A DNA stretch of 64,000 bases from Fictibacillus phosphorivorans (GCF_001619875.1 NZ_LRFC01000038.1:372001-436000), one strand, 5' to 3'. Positions 8,000-16,560 are shown, numbered from the stretch's first letter. Notes: a model not told the origin generated them from the sequence alone. Program-made: numbers and translations.

Positions 8000-8734
8000 A
8001 TGAAAAAAATATTTTTAGCTCTTAGTATGATTTTTCTTCTGTACGCAACGGCTATGCTCATCCAAACGACAAACATGGACATGGGTCTCGCGGTATTCTT
8101 TCTTTTGGGAGCGCTTTTTTTCATCATCTTTTATCGATACAACACAGCAAAAGAACTCTTCTACAAGTACAGAAAAACAACGCTATCCATCGTCATTCTA
8201 TCCTTTCTTTTTGCTGCTACCTTAGAAACTCTTATCCTAACATCTGCTAACACAGACCCTGGGAACGTTTCAGGAAAAATAGACTCCATCCTCGTTCTTG
8301 GTGGCGGGACGAAGAACAATCGACCGGGGGCTGTTTTAAAAGGACGGCTGGATCAAGCGCTTGCTTATGCTGAGAACCATCCTAATGTGACGTTTATCGT
8401 GAGCGGCGGACTTGGATTTGGCAAAACAACGAGTGAGGGCACCATCATGAAGAACTATTTAGTAGAGAATGGAATCGAGCCTGATCGCATACAGATTGAA
8501 GATAAAGCGACAAGTACATACGAAAATCTTTTATATACGAAGAAAATGATTGCTTCTGATGATCAATTGTTGATCGTAACGAGTGACTTTCATCTATTTC
8601 GAACAAAGATGATTGCAAAACGTGTTGGAATTGAGGCGGAGGGTCTAGGATCGCCGCTTAGGATCTCTTCAGTTCCACAAGCACATGTGCGTGAATATAT
8701 GGCGATTATAAAGAGCTATTTTACCGATCGATAA
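8000..8734 (+). CDS. YdcF family protein (DUF218 domain)
   Basis: 244 residues: four N-terminal membrane segments (to about residue 85), then an outward or cytoplasmic DUF218/SanA-type alpha-beta domain starting at IDSILVLGGG and continuing with GRLDQALAYAENHP, FIVSGGLGFGK, SEGTIMKNYLVENGIEPDRI, and STYENLLYTK, with the late block VTSDFHLFRTKMIAKRVG. Family members are linked to cell envelope functions; substrate unknown. GGAGAGAAC precedes the ATG. The next small gene starts 20 bp downstream and may be co-transcribed. Confidence 0.8.
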   Translation: MKKIFLALSMIFLLYATAMLIQTTNMDMGLAVFFLLGALFFIIFYRYNTAKELFYKYRKTTLSIVILSFLFAATLETLILTSANTDPGNVSGKIDSILVLGGGTKNNRPGAVLKGRLDQALAYAENHPNVTFIVSGGLGFGKTTSEGTIMKNYLVENGIEPDRIQIEDKATSTYENLLYTKKMIASDDQLLIVTSDFHLFRTKMIAKRVGIEAEGLGSPLRISSVPQAHVREYMAIIKSYFTDR

Positions 8735-8753
8735 AGGATTGAGGCGAACTACC

Positions 8754-8930
8754 ATGAATCAAAGTAAGTATCATTGCTGCGCGACATGTATAAATTTTAA
8801 GCCGGAAAAAACGAGCCAAGGCATGCGCTATCACTGCGTACGGCTTGGTTTTGAGACGAAACCACAGTATCAGTTCAATTGTTGGGATCCGAAGCCTCAT
8901 GTGGTAGAGCTTATGAAAAAGGATGAATAG
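8754..8930 (+). CDS. Small cysteine-rich protein, putative zinc ribbon
   Basis: 58 residues with CCATC, HC and NC pairs (Cys/His spacing suggests one bound metal). The start at 8754 follows AGGATTGAGG; an upstream in-frame ATG-like start at 8739 lies inside that ribosome binding site. It sits 20 bp after the YdcF gene, probably in the same operon. Function unknown. Confidence 0.65.
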   Translation: MNQSKYHCCATCINFKPEKTSQGMRYHCVRLGFETKPQYQFNCWDPKPHVVELMKKDE

Positions 8931-9008
8931 AACATCTTGCCATACGAGTCAGCTCATTTCGTAACTTGCTTCGCGTTCACAATAAGGAAACTTCATGATT
9001 AGAAATAA

Positions 9009-9037
9009 GGCTGATTCTTTATAATCAGCTTCTTTTT
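9009..9037 (+). terminator. Terminator after the ydcF-like operon
   Basis: GCTGATT / AATCAGC stem with a short loop, then TTCTTTTTTT. Confidence 0.75.
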
Positions 9038-9201
9038 TTGTGAGGTAATCCGCATACATGTTTACATAAAACACACCGCTTGCACTGAAAAAGCTTACAA
9101 TGTTACATTGTGTAAGGCTTTACACAGCAAAATTCGTGGAAATACTGTTGATAGATGAGGTGATCTTGAGAGAGGGCACCGAAATAGAAAGGATTTTTGA
9201 T

Positions 9202-10086
9202 ATGAATCTTCAAATCCCGATTGAGATAAAAGAAAAGCTGCAGAATGAGGCAGCGAAACGATTAGAAAACTTACCAGATGCATATAAAGAATTGATTGGT
9301 GAACGTGGATACACGGCACCCGACGCTTCGCTTATAGAAGATGCTGTGATTGCACTTGCTTTGGGTAAAAATGTCCTGCTGAAGGGACCGACTGGTTCAG
9401 GTAAAACAAAGCTTGCCGAGCTTCTTTCAAACGTGTTCGGGCAGCCGCTTCATCAGGTGAACGCGTCTGTTGACTTAGATGCTGAAGCACTTCTCGGCCA
9501 CAAAACATTAAGCTACAGTGATGGAAAGCAAGAGATTGAGTTCATACCGGGGCCAGTAACGAAAGCGGCGACGAACGGCCACTTCTTGTACATTGATGAG
9601 ATCAATATAGCAAAACCGGAAACTCTGCCTATTCTAAACGGAATGCTCGACTATCGCCGCACGATCGCAAATCCGTTTACAGGTGAAGTGGTAAAAGCAC
9701 AGCCTGGTTTCAATGTGATTGCTGCGATCAACGAAGGATACATCGGAACAGTGCCTTTGAATGAGGCGTTAAAAAACCGATTCGTGGTGATCGAGGTGCC
9801 TTACATCCAAGGTGATACGTTAAAAGAAATGTTGAAAAATCAATCTCAGCAAAAAGACGAAGAGGTTCTTTCAAAGTTTGTCCAGCTTTCATCGGACCTG
9901 ATCGGCCAGGCGAAAGCCGGCCACTTGTCTGAGGACGCCGCATCCATCCGCGCACTGCTGGATGCAGCTGACCTGTCCGTCTACTTGCCGGCAAAGCGCG
10001 CCATCCAGCGCGCAATCGCTGACAAGCTCGAAGATGCCCGCGAACGCGCCCTCGTTTCTAACGTGGCCGCAACGCTGTTTGCGTAA
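9202..10086 (+). CDS. MoxR-type AAA ATPase (NorQ/YojN-like)
   Basis: 294 residues from the ATG at 9202, chosen because GAAAGG lies 9 nt upstream; the longer frame to 9100 lacks a site. Walker A GPTGSGKT at 62-69, Walker B LYIDEIN, sensor 1 region IAAINEG, and the arginine-finger-like block [12 protein letters not shown] mark the MoxR/NorQ branch of AAA ATPases, which work as chaperones with a VWA partner to insert metals or assemble enzymes. The partner gene follows at 10152, separated by a REP-like element. The closest B. subtilis pair I recall is yojN-yojO. The client enzyme is not identifiable here. Confidence 0.8.
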   Translation: MNLQIPIEIKEKLQNEAAKRLENLPDAYKELIGERGYTAPDASLIEDAVIALALGKNVLLKGPTGSGKTKLAELLSNVFGQPLHQVNASVDLDAEALLGHKTLSYSDGKQEIEFIPGPVTKAATNGHFLYIDEINIAKPETLPILNGMLDYRRTIANPFTGEVVKAQPGFNVIAAINEGYIGTVPLNEALKNRFVVIEVPYIQGDTLKEMLKNQSQQKDEEVLSKFVQLSSDLIGQAKAGHLSEDAASIRALLDAADLSVYLPAKRAIQRAIADKLEDARERALVSNVAATLFA

Positions 10087-10088
10087 GC

Positions 10089-10126
10089 TGGGAAATGGGG
10101 TCAGACCCCACACAATTTATTTCCCA
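10089..10126 (+). repeat. REP-like element, copy 5, between the MoxR and VWA genes
   Basis: GGGGTCAGACCCC (10097-10109) nested in TGGGAAAT (10089-10096) / ATTTCCCA (10119-10126). It is inserted inside an operon, and the VWA gene keeps its own TTGGAGG site downstream. Confidence 0.8.
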
Positions 10127-10151
10127 CGACGATTTTGGAGGTTTTCCCTAG

Positions 10152-12080
10152 ATGAAATTCCTAGTATTTGCGAATACCAAGATCGATTCTTTTGTTCACA
10201 TGCAACTGATCGATCTTTCTCGCTCACTCTCAAAAGTGGATAAAATGGATGTTTCGTTTTCGTACCACTCGTACCTTGAACGAAATAGCGGCGTCACTCA
10301 CGTCAGTCAGTTCTGGAACCCATACCCGCGCGACATTCAGCTGGAAGGCTGGAAATCGGACGTGTATTTGCGCAGCTACGGAACGCAATTTCATACGGAT
10401 GACCACGTGATTTGGAACACGCTTTTGCAACTAAAATCCCATCCGCACCGGGAATTTCTCAAGCAGGTCCTTCTTTTCGCAGAAGACTTTCGATTAGAAC
10501 AGATCTGTACAAACGACCGGCCGGGGATGATGCATGCGTTCAGACTGCGTAAAGAAACATTCCAAGTTCACTACAATCGAGAGTACCGAAAACATATTCA
10601 GCAAAAGCGTGAACTCGACGCGCTTTTTTGTCATATCATTCTTTTAGCCAATAAACGCTTTGTTGCGGTGCCTAAAGAAACACAAGCACTATATCAACAG
10701 CTGCGCCCGCTGCTCACAAAATTGACGACAGCTCAATCAACACAAGACATTGCGGCAATCATCACTAAAATGGCTGGAATCACATCTCAGTATATCAACC
10801 TCCCAGACATGAAAACCGCATACCGCAGTTTCAGCGATCAGCCTAAACAAACAGAAACTAACGCGAACGAACAGGATTTCGAAGACCTAACACGCAACAG
10901 CGAAACGAAAACGAAGAAAACCATAACGAAAGATGATGATTCCAAAAAGGATGAAGATGATCAAGAGAAAGAATCTCATTCGTCCTGGCATGATGAAACA
11001 TCTGACCCGCAAGATTCCTTTTTACAAATGGATCTGGATCAAGGGACGAACACAGATTTATTAGGAGAAGCGGCGAGAGAGGCTGAAAGTGGAGATGCGG
11101 TGTTTGGATCTGTCCAAACGAGCGCTCACTCGACGGACAACAACGACTTCAACACCCAAAACGAACATGAAGCTGAAACCGATAACAACCAAAGTGGTTC
11201 AGACGCTGCTAATCACTTTCCATACGGAGAAGTAAACAAAAACGTAACTGAACACTTTATTCCGGCAAAACCAGCATCCCTAGACGAAATCTCGCAATAC
11301 GATGAATTCAATCAAGAAATTGCGCCATTTGTCTCTCAGCTCAAACAAAACTTCCTAAAAACGATGGAGCATAAGCGGACAGCACCAAGAGAAGATCTGC
11401 ATTTCGGAAGACTAGGGAAGAAGCTTACAAGACTCGCAACCGACAAGAACCCAAGACTTTTCCGAAAAAAACAAGAATCTCAGCACGAACTCGATACAAC
11501 GTTCACGTTGCTCGTTGACTGTTCAGCGTCCATGTTCAACAAGATGGAAGAGACGCAAAAAGGAATTGTTCTTTTTCACGAAACGTTAAAAGCGCTCAGA
11601 ATTCCGCATTCGGTCGTCGGTTTTTGGGAAGATGCCGCTGATGCGACAACCAATGACCAACCGAACTACTTCCATGAAGTGATCTCTTACAGAAATTCGC
11701 TTCATCAGTCAGGGGCATCGATTATCCAGCTCGAGCCGCAAGAAGACAATCGTGATGGCTACTCTATCCGCCGCATGGGTGAGGAGCTCGCAAAACGGCC
11801 CGAGCAGCAGAAAATTCTTCTCGTTTTCTCAGACGGAGAGCCAGCTGCCTTTGATTACGAAACGCACGGTGTGCTCGATACGCACGAAGCGGTAACACGA
11901 ACTCGAAAACTCGGAATCGAAACGATCGGCATGTTCATCGCGAACGGGGAGATTACAGAGGAAGAAGAGAAGCTGATGCAGAACATATACGGGCCGCAAA
12001 ACGTTGTTGTACCAAGTGCGGCGGAGCTTGTTGACTATCTCATGCCCGTATTACGCAAACTGCTGTTAAAATCGTTATAA
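10152..12080 (+). CDS. VWA domain protein, NorD/CobT-like (YojO-like)
   Basis: 642 residues. The N-terminal 200 residues form a helical region, the middle (about 230-380) is very acidic and low-complexity, and the C-terminal 200 residues hold a von Willebrand A domain with the MIDAS motif DCSAS (in TLLVDCSASMFNKME) and the later LVFSDGEPAAFDY block. This is the architecture of NorD/CobT partners of MoxR ATPases. TTGGAGG precedes the ATG. Operon partner of the ATPase at 9202; together they probably act as a metal insertion or enzyme activation machine. Confidence 0.8.
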   Translation: MKFLVFANTKIDSFVHMQLIDLSRSLSKVDKMDVSFSYHSYLERNSGVTHVSQFWNPYPRDIQLEGWKSDVYLRSYGTQFHTDDHVIWNTLLQLKSHPHREFLKQVLLFAEDFRLEQICTNDRPGMMHAFRLRKETFQVHYNREYRKHIQQKRELDALFCHIILLANKRFVAVPKETQALYQQLRPLLTKLTTAQSTQDIAAIITKMAGITSQYINLPDMKTAYRSFSDQPKQTETNANEQDFEDLTRNSETKTKKTITKDDDSKKDEDDQEKESHSSWHDETSDPQDSFLQMDLDQGTNTDLLGEAAREAESGDAVFGSVQTSAHSTDNNDFNTQNEHEAETDNNQSGSDAANHFPYGEVNKNVTEHFIPAKPASLDEISQYDEFNQEIAPFVSQLKQNFLKTMEHKRTAPREDLHFGRLGKKLTRLATDKNPRLFRKKQESQHELDTTFTLLVDCSASMFNKMEETQKGIVLFHETLKALRIPHSVVGFWEDAADATTNDQPNYFHEVISYRNSLHQSGASIIQLEPQEDNRDGYSIRRMGEELAKRPEQQKILLVFSDGEPAAFDYETHGVLDTHEAVTRTRKLGIETIGMFIANGEITEEEEKLMQNIYGPQNVVVPSAAELVDYLMPVLRKLLLKSL

Positions 12081-12195
12081 AAGTACTGCTTTTTGTAGTT
12101 GTAGCTACTATATCTGCTAAGGAATCGCTGTTCACCACATCTTTTAGTAAAATCAGACGTAATTTCTATCGTTGAAAGCGTGTGTTTTCGAGTCA

Positions 12196-12311
12196 TTGAG
12201 CGAAACAGAGTACGTTTGGGGCGAAACTGGGGTCAATTGGAGAGGAACGAGGTAGTTTCTGAGCGAAACAGAGGGTGTATTGAGCGAAACATACCCCTCT
12301 ATGAGCGAACG
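12196..12311 (+). repeat. 21-bp periodic array A: six units, core TTGAGCGAAAC
   Basis: The last base of the core falls at 12206, 12227, 12248, 12269, 12290 and 12311, an exact 21-bp spacing. Units are an 11-bp core (best copies TTGAGCGAAAC) plus 10 variable bases; the third copy is degenerate and the sixth reads ATGAGCGAACG. Array B at 20.1 kb has the same unit number, period and modified last unit. It lies in a convergent intergenic region; no convincing gene covers it. Confidence 0.85.
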
Positions 12312-12362
12312 CGCAAAACCGCTGAATCTATCTACCCATTCATAACTCACCAAGAACGCCAA

Positions 12363-12396
12363 AACGCCCGGGGCACAAAACCCCAGGCGTTTTTTA
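12363..12396. terminator. Bidirectional terminator between convergent genes
   Basis: AACGCCcGGGG / CCCCaGGCGTT with a CACAAAA loop, followed by T6 on the plus strand. It serves the YojO-like gene and possibly the small minus-strand gene. Confidence 0.75.
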
Positions 12397-12404
12397 TGTA
12401 TGTA

Positions 12405-12596
12405 TTAATACTCCAGCAGCTTCAGCCAAGCGAAGATCACACCAACAAATCCTGTGTAGCTAAAAATCCTGACAGACCATTCTGGTAAGGCTGTACGAAG
12501 CAGGCTTGAGAATATGCCGACAATAATAATAGCGGCGAGCAGAATATAAATAGAAATGATATCAAACGGAATACGAAAAGACAGCCAGTGTTCCAT
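12405..12596 (-). CDS. Small membrane protein, unknown function
   Basis: 63 residues with two hydrophobic segments (about 11-30 and 43-60) separated by a short polar loop. The ATG at 12596 follows GGGGAGG at 7 nt, a strong ribosome binding site, which is the main reason to call it a gene. I do not recognise the family. Confidence 0.6.
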   Translation of the reverse strand: MEHWLSFRIPFDIISIYILLAAIIIVGIFSSLLRTALPEWSVRIFSYTGFVGVIFAWLKLLEY

Positions 12597-12713
12597 CGCC
12601 AAACCTCCCCTAATATGGATAATATCGGTCAAAATGCTTATACATTAAGAAAGAAAATCCTTAAAACAAAAATTCGTAGCCATAATCTAGCACCTTACCG
12701 GTTAAAACCGGGC

Positions 12714-12741
12714 ACCGGGACTAGGGCGAAAGCATATTGTA
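12714..12741 (+). promoter_or_regulatory. Candidate sigma-K-type promoter
   Basis: AC (12714-12715), 17 bp, then CATATTGTA (12733-12741) fits the AC-N16/17-CATANNNTA pattern of mother-cell sigma-K promoters. It is about 30 bp before the next gene. Short motifs like this occur by chance, so this is only suggestive. Confidence 0.35.
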
Positions 12742-12773
12742 ATGTAGATATCAGGGTGTAGGGAGTGAATGGT

Positions 12774-13061
12774 TTGAACCAGCGTGTAGTAGACGTCATT
12801 TTAGCAGAAGCAGAAACAGAATACTTAGCGAACAATAACTGTGCAACGTTTCTAGCCGAACTCGATTTACTTGCAGCCACACTAACAACGGCCGGTGACT
12901 TTCTGGCAACTATAAGTGCCGCAATCGCGCTAAAACAAATCTACATTGAACAAGCACAAGCGCAAAAAGATCAGCAAGAACAAGAAGCGCAGATGAAAGA
13001 CATCCAAGATCAGTTGACTGCACTCAAAAACGAAATCAAAACGCTAAGGGGAACAAAGTAA
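12774..13061 (+). CDS. Small helical protein, possibly sporulation-associated
   Basis: 95 residues from TTG at 12774 (GGAG 8 nt upstream); GTG at 12765 is an alternative. The N-terminal half is Ala/Leu-rich (FLAELDLLAATLTTAGDFLATIS) and the last 40 residues form a Gln/Lys/Glu-rich coiled coil. A possible sigma-K promoter lies upstream, which would place it in the mother cell late in sporulation. Family not recognised. Confidence 0.55.
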   Translation: MNQRVVDVILAEAETEYLANNNCATFLAELDLLAATLTTAGDFLATISAAIALKQIYIEQAQAQKDQQEQEAQMKDIQDQLTALKNEIKTLRGTK

Positions 13062-13093
13062 CGTATCTTTCCCCTTAACGATATTCCTAACAA

Positions 13094-13762
13094 TCAATCA
13101 TACTCTTTCTTCTTCCACTCATCCTCAGGCATCTCAAACTCATCGCTCGAGAAACGCTCCTCCTTGAACGGGTCGCCGTACATATGAAAGCCATTCTGCT
13201 CCCAAAAACCAGGTTGATCTTCCGCTAAAAACTCAAACTTTCGGATCCACTTTGCGCTTTTCCAAAAATACAGATGTGGCACAACGAGACGAAGCGGGAA
13301 TCCGTGCTTGTCTGTCAACGGTTTGCCGTCGAACGAATGCGCGAGCAGCACATCGTCACGAAGCAGATCTTCTAGAGGTACATTCGTTGTATAATCGTAA
13401 TCCGCGTGGACCATCACGTACTTCGCTTTCGGATCGACATCAAAGTATTTTAGGAAATCTGTAAATTTCACGCCTTCAAACGCATTGTCGAATCGCGACC
13501 ATCTTGTTACACAATGAATATCCCGTACGACCGTCGTTTGAGGCATCTTCATGATGTCTTCAAAAGTAAATTCGACGTGTTTCCCCACGAGTCCTTCTAC
13601 AGATAACGACCATTTTTTCATATCATAAACAGGCACGTCACCTTCATGCAAAATCGGAAACCGTTCGGTCACGACTTGTCCAGGCGGCAATCTGCCTTCA
13701 AGTTTCTCATCCAATTCAGGAACGCGCATTTTCTTTATACGATCGGCTTTGTTAAGGCCCAT
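13094..13762 (-). CDS. Sulfite oxidase-like molybdopterin oxidoreductase
   Basis: 222 residues from the ATG at 13762. It has the Moco-binding fold of sulfite oxidase and YedY: WSLSVEGLVG, then VRDIHCVTRWS with Cys84 the likely molybdenum ligand, KYVMVHADYDYTTNVPLEDLL, LLAHSFDGKPLTDKHGFPLRLVVPHLYFWKSAKW (substrate and cofactor region). No signal peptide is seen, so it is probably cytoplasmic. An ATG at 13774 in the same frame is possible but touches the GAGAGG site. A SAM (S-box) riboswitch and terminator precede it, so it should be expressed when methionine/SAM is low, which points to a sulfur-assimilation role. Confidence 0.85.
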   Translation of the reverse strand: MGLNKADRIKKMRVPELDEKLEGRLPPGQVVTERFPILHEGDVPVYDMKKWSLSVEGLVGKHVEFTFEDIMKMPQTTVVRDIHCVTRWSRFDNAFEGVKFTDFLKYFDVDPKAKYVMVHADYDYTTNVPLEDLLRDDVLLAHSFDGKPLTDKHGFPLRLVVPHLYFWKSAKWIRKFEFLAEDQPGFWEQNGFHMYGDPFKEERFSSDEFEMPEDEWKKKEYD

Positions 13763-13790
13763 AATACATAACATCCTCTCTACTAAAATA

Positions 13791-13823
13791 AAAAAACGCC
13801 CTCTTTTTAAATAAAAGAGGACG
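13791..13823 (-). terminator. Riboswitch-controlled terminator
   Basis: On the minus strand CGTCCTCTTTT pairs with AAAAAGAGGGCG and is followed by T7. The 5' arm (CCTCTTTTAT) can instead pair with the ATAAGAGG end of the S-box P1 stem, the usual antiterminator switch. Confidence 0.8.
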
Positions 13824-13842
13824 AGTGTTTCCGTACACATCC

Positions 13843-13949
13843 TCTTATCTTTCAGTTTGGTAAACTGTTAGATGTAGCACCGTGCCTATAAAATAGGTGG
13901 TTGCCGGGCTTCATAGGGCTAAATCCCTCCGCCTGCTCGAAATAAGAGA
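13843..13949 (-). ncRNA. SAM-I (S-box) riboswitch
   Basis: Read on the minus strand, conserved S-box elements occur in order: CTCTTATT (P1 5' arm), GAGCAGGCGGAGGGA, GCCCTATGAAGCCCGGCAACC, CGGTGCTACATC, and GATAAGAG closing P1. It is followed by a Rho-independent terminator and the oxidoreductase gene. Binding of SAM should stabilise P1 and allow termination. Confidence 0.95.
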
Positions 13950-13988
13950 CCGAATAAATCGGCTAAAACGTTATAAAAGTTACACCTA

Positions 13989-14198
13989 TTATGACACAGG
14001 AGCATAAAAAATCAATGACATTTCTTTGGATATCCCGAGATAGAGCACAACAATTCCGAAAATAGCCGTGCTGATCAAGAAAAAATACACGATCTTTTCT
14101 TCTGCTTCCTTTTCGCTCTGGCTTTTTTCAGTTTCTGTCGATTCGCTCTTGCCAGAACCTTGCGATGTTCTTTTCTTTTGTTTTCCAAAACCAAACAT
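13989..14198 (-). CDS. Small membrane protein with charged N-terminus
   Basis: 69 residues: a Ser/Lys/Glu-rich N-terminal half and one membrane segment (about 38-56). GGAGG lies 9 nt before the ATG at 14198. Located directly upstream of the SAM riboswitch on the same strand, but probably a separate unit. Not recognised. Confidence 0.5.
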   Translation of the reverse strand: MFGFGKQKKRTSQGSGKSESTETEKSQSEKEAEEKIVYFFLISTAIFGIVVLYLGISKEMSLIFYAPVS

Positions 14199-14302
14199 AG
14201 AAACAACCTCCGCTTCTCACACGTTTCCTCTTAACAGTTTTTCATGTAAAAGCGAATTCTAAACAAGATAGTTTTTGCAATAGCTTTGTTGCCCTTTAAA
14301 GT

Positions 14303-14432
14303 GTTGATTTCCGCTCCAGGATGCTCGCTTTCCGCGGGGCAGGCGGTGAGCCACATTCGTACGTTTCACTCTTAAGTGTCTCACCTGACCGCCAGTCCCG
14401 CAGGAGTCTCGCATCCTTCCGCTCCAATCAAC
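14303..14432. repeat. 130-bp imperfect palindromic dispersed repeat of Bacillaceae
   Basis: The ends are inverted copies: GTTGATTTCCGCTCCAGGATGC at one end and, reading from the other, GTTGATTGGAGCGGAAGGATGC (differing around the GGAGCGG core). GC-rich compared with its surroundings. From memory, elements with these ends are abundant in intergenic regions of many Bacillus-related genomes; a copy count here would settle it. No protein is encoded. Confidence 0.7.
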
Positions 14433-14520
14433 ATATCAAAGAAGTAATTAGGACAAACCACCTTAAAAACCACATTCTTTTAGAGAGGAGCCTTTAGAAA
14501 AGGATTTTAAACAAAAAACC

Positions 14521-14550
14521 CCTAGAAGTCTTCTACAAAAGACTTCTAGA
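14521..14550 (-). terminator. Terminator of the subtilisin gene
   Basis: CTAGAAGTCTT (14522-14532) pairs with AAGACTTCTAG (14539-14549); on the minus strand it is followed by GGGGTTTTTTG. It is 25 bp past the stop codon. Confidence 0.85.
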
Positions 14551-14574
14551 GGCTATGAAACAACTTCTCAGAAA

Positions 14575-15753
14575 TTATTGCTGAACGGCTTTTGCGGCAT
14601 TCACACGGCCGTTTTGGAACAGCGTGCCTGTGCCTGTTACAGGATCTGCCGTATTTTCAAGCGCTGCACGGATTTGTGAAGCATTTTTCCCTTGAGCAGC
14701 CAACAGTCCGGCTACACCAGCAACAACTGGGGAAGCCATGGACGTACCTGAGAAACTCGCATACTGATTGTTTGGTGTCGTAGAATAGATGTTAACTCCA
14801 GGTGCTGCGATATCCACCCACGTACCAAAGTTAGAGAATGAAGCTTTTTGATCGTTCTGATCAGTTGCCGCAACCGCGATTGCGTTTGAATAGTAAGCAG
14901 GGTAGCTAGGAAGGGCTACGCCAGAGTTGCCAGCTGCTGCGACAACAACGGAGCCTTTATTCCACGCGTAGTTCACCGCATCTTGAAGCGTCTGTGTACC
15001 GATAGACCCGCCAAGACTTAAGTTGATTACCTGCGCGCCTTGGTCAGCCGCATAGCGGATACCTTGTGCAACATCATCTAACGTTCCGCTGCCATCCGCA
15101 TCCAATACGCGAACGGCTAGAATTGAAGCTTTAGGAGCCAGACCTGCGATGCCGATACCGTTGTTCGTATTAGCTGCTGCGATTCCGGCAACGTGAGTAC
15201 CATGTTCGTTCTCATCGATCGGGTCGTTGTCGTCATCAACAAAGTCCGCACCCTTAATGACTTTTCCAGCTAGATCTGGATGGTTATAGTCAACGCCTGT
15301 ATCAATCACGGCGATTTTTACAGCTGACGAGCTCTGTGTTGTGTCCCAAGCTTGCTCGGCACCCACTTTTTGAGGAGCGTATTGCTGCTTGTAAGCAGGG
15401 TCGTTCGGAACGTAACTCGCATGGAACGTAGCGTTTGGCTCGGCGTATTCAACCGAGTCAAGGTTCTCGAAGTTCTTAATCGCATCAGCCACACTGCCAT
15501 TTACTTTTACAACCGTAAATTCTTTCGTCACATCCACAACTTCACCGTCAAACTTTGAGACTGTATGTTCAACAGAGCTTGCAGCTAAAGCAGAATCCTT
15601 AAAGTGTACGATAATTTCCTGTGATGTAGCTTCCTGCTTAGCTGAAGGTGTAAAGGATGCTTCCTTCACTCCTGACTCAGCCGCCGAAGCCGGAAGAGCC
15701 AAAGAGACAAGTAGTGGTACTGATGCGGCAACTGCCACGAAACGCTTTAACAT
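14575..15753 (-). CDS. Secreted subtilisin-like serine protease (S8)
   Basis: 392 residues. Signal peptide (1-25, ending PASAA), an I9 inhibitor-type propeptide (about 45-110, [11 protein letters not shown]...SVEYAEPN), then a subtilase domain with the triad Asp151 ([13 protein letters not shown]), His184 (NEHGTHVAG) and Ser338 ([12 protein letters not shown]); the oxyanion Asn is N276. The mature part resembles thermitase-type thermostable subtilisins. Expected to be exported, self-processed and to degrade extracellular protein. The ATG at 15753 follows GAGGAG at 8 nt and is preferred to the in-frame GTG at 15762. Monocistronic. Confidence 0.95.
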   Translation of the reverse strand: MLKRFVAVAASVPLLVSLALPASAAESGVKEASFTPSAKQEATSQEIIVHFKDSALAASSVEHTVSKFDGEVVDVTKEFTVVKVNGSVADAIKNFENLDSVEYAEPNATFHASYVPNDPAYKQQYAPQKVGAEQAWDTTQSSSAVKIAVIDTGVDYNHPDLAGKVIKGADFVDDDNDPIDENEHGTHVAGIAAANTNNGIGIAGLAPKASILAVRVLDADGSGTLDDVAQGIRYAADQGAQVINLSLGGSIGTQTLQDAVNYAWNKGSVVVAAAGNSGVALPSYPAYYSNAIAVAATDQNDQKASFSNFGTWVDIAAPGVNIYSTTPNNQYASFSGTSMASPVVAGVAGLLAAQGKNASQIRAALENTADPVTGTGTLFQNGRVNAAKAVQQ

Positions 15754-16073
15754 AAAAATCACTCCTCAGATGTATTTACCAAGCGGACTTGGTTTGTTGG
15801 GTAAGGAATTCAACAGCATTCTACAAAACCCTTTATTGTTATCTGAAAATAATGATAACTTACTAAGTACTGTTGAAGGTGAGACTTTTTATCTATGGTT
15901 AAAGCGTAACATGTCCAACTATTTTATTATCTTAAGATAAAGTTACGATAGTAAACATTGCATAACAGAGGTGTAAAGGAAGCGCAAATATATCACTTGA
16001 AACAGAATGATGTAACACTTTGGGAAAATCATGTAAGCTAAAAAAGAAGTATAAAATGTGAGGAGGATAAAAA
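15754..16073. other. Divergent intergenic region, no gene seen
   Basis: About 320 bp between the protease gene and the AhpD-like gene, AT-rich. It must hold both promoters, but I could not pick out a convincing pair of -35/-10 boxes. No RNA gene or repeat is recognised. Confidence 0.5.
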
Positions 16074-16517
16074 ATGTCACGCTTACCTGAAAAGAATGTG
16101 GAAGGAACACCATTTAAAAAGGCACTTGCCAATGCACCAGGCATTCTTGATGCTTTTCAGCAAATGGAAAAGGCACTAAACGACATCCTAGAACCAGAAC
16201 TTATGGAAATGCTTCGCTTACGAGCGGCCTCAAACAACGGCTGCGATTACTGACAAAGCATGGATTATGGGACTCTGGACGAGTCTACTCGACAAACAGC
16301 GATGAAACAAGGAAACTCCGAACTTTCAGACCGCCAGCGGCTAGCTTTAGAACTTGCCGACCACATCATGGCTTATCATGGGCAGCTGCCAGATGAACTT
16401 TATAACCGATTAACACAACATTTTAGCCGAGAAGAAATCATTGCCCTCTTTTTTCAGATCGGAAGTAAAAACGGAGCAAACTGGTTTATTATCGCGATGG
16501 GAATAGAAAATAAATAA
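16074..16517 (+). CDS. AhpD/carboxymuconolactone decarboxylase-like protein with in-frame TGA (CxxU candidate)
   Basis: The frame starting at the ATG 16074 (AGGAGG upstream) codes for a typical CMD/AhpD N-terminus ending LRLRAASNNGCDY, then meets TGA at 16251-16253 (codon 60), and continues in the same frame for 87 more codons with normal family sequence (QSMDYGTLDE, LSDRQRLALELADHI, FSREEIIALFFQIGSKN). The TGA falls exactly where the second Cys of the catalytic CxxC belongs, giving C57-D-Y-U60. AhpD-like proteins use this pair for peroxide reduction. Two readings are possible: a selenocysteine-containing enzyme, or a nonsense mutation of TGC/TGT. The undamaged downstream sequence and a small hairpin 17 nt after the TGA favour the first but do not prove it. 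No sel genes lie in the window. Confidence 0.6.
16271..16285 (+). promoter_or_regulatory. Candidate bacterial SECIS hairpin
   Basis: GACTC (16271-16275), loop TGGAC, GAGTC (16281-16285). The loop begins 22 nt after the TGA and has G in its second position, within the loose rules I know for bacterial SECIS elements (short stem, small loop with an early G, 16-37 nt from UGA). The stem is only 5 bp, so chance is a real possibility. Confidence 0.35.
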
Positions 16518-16525
16518 GAAATCAG

Positions 16526-16555
16526 AAAACGTCCAGAATGAATCTGGACGTTTTT
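16526..16555. terminator. Bidirectional terminator
   Basis: AAAACGTCCAGA / TCTGGACGTTTTT stem with a short loop between the convergent AhpD-like and VOC genes. Confidence 0.8.
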
Positions 16556-16560
16556 ATGTA

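Noticed and set aside
12153-12362. Minus-strand reading frame across array A (heptad-like VSLN repeats)
   Set aside because: The heptads simply follow from the 21-bp period. There is no ribosome binding site, and similar frames over arrays B and C have different, unrelated repeats.
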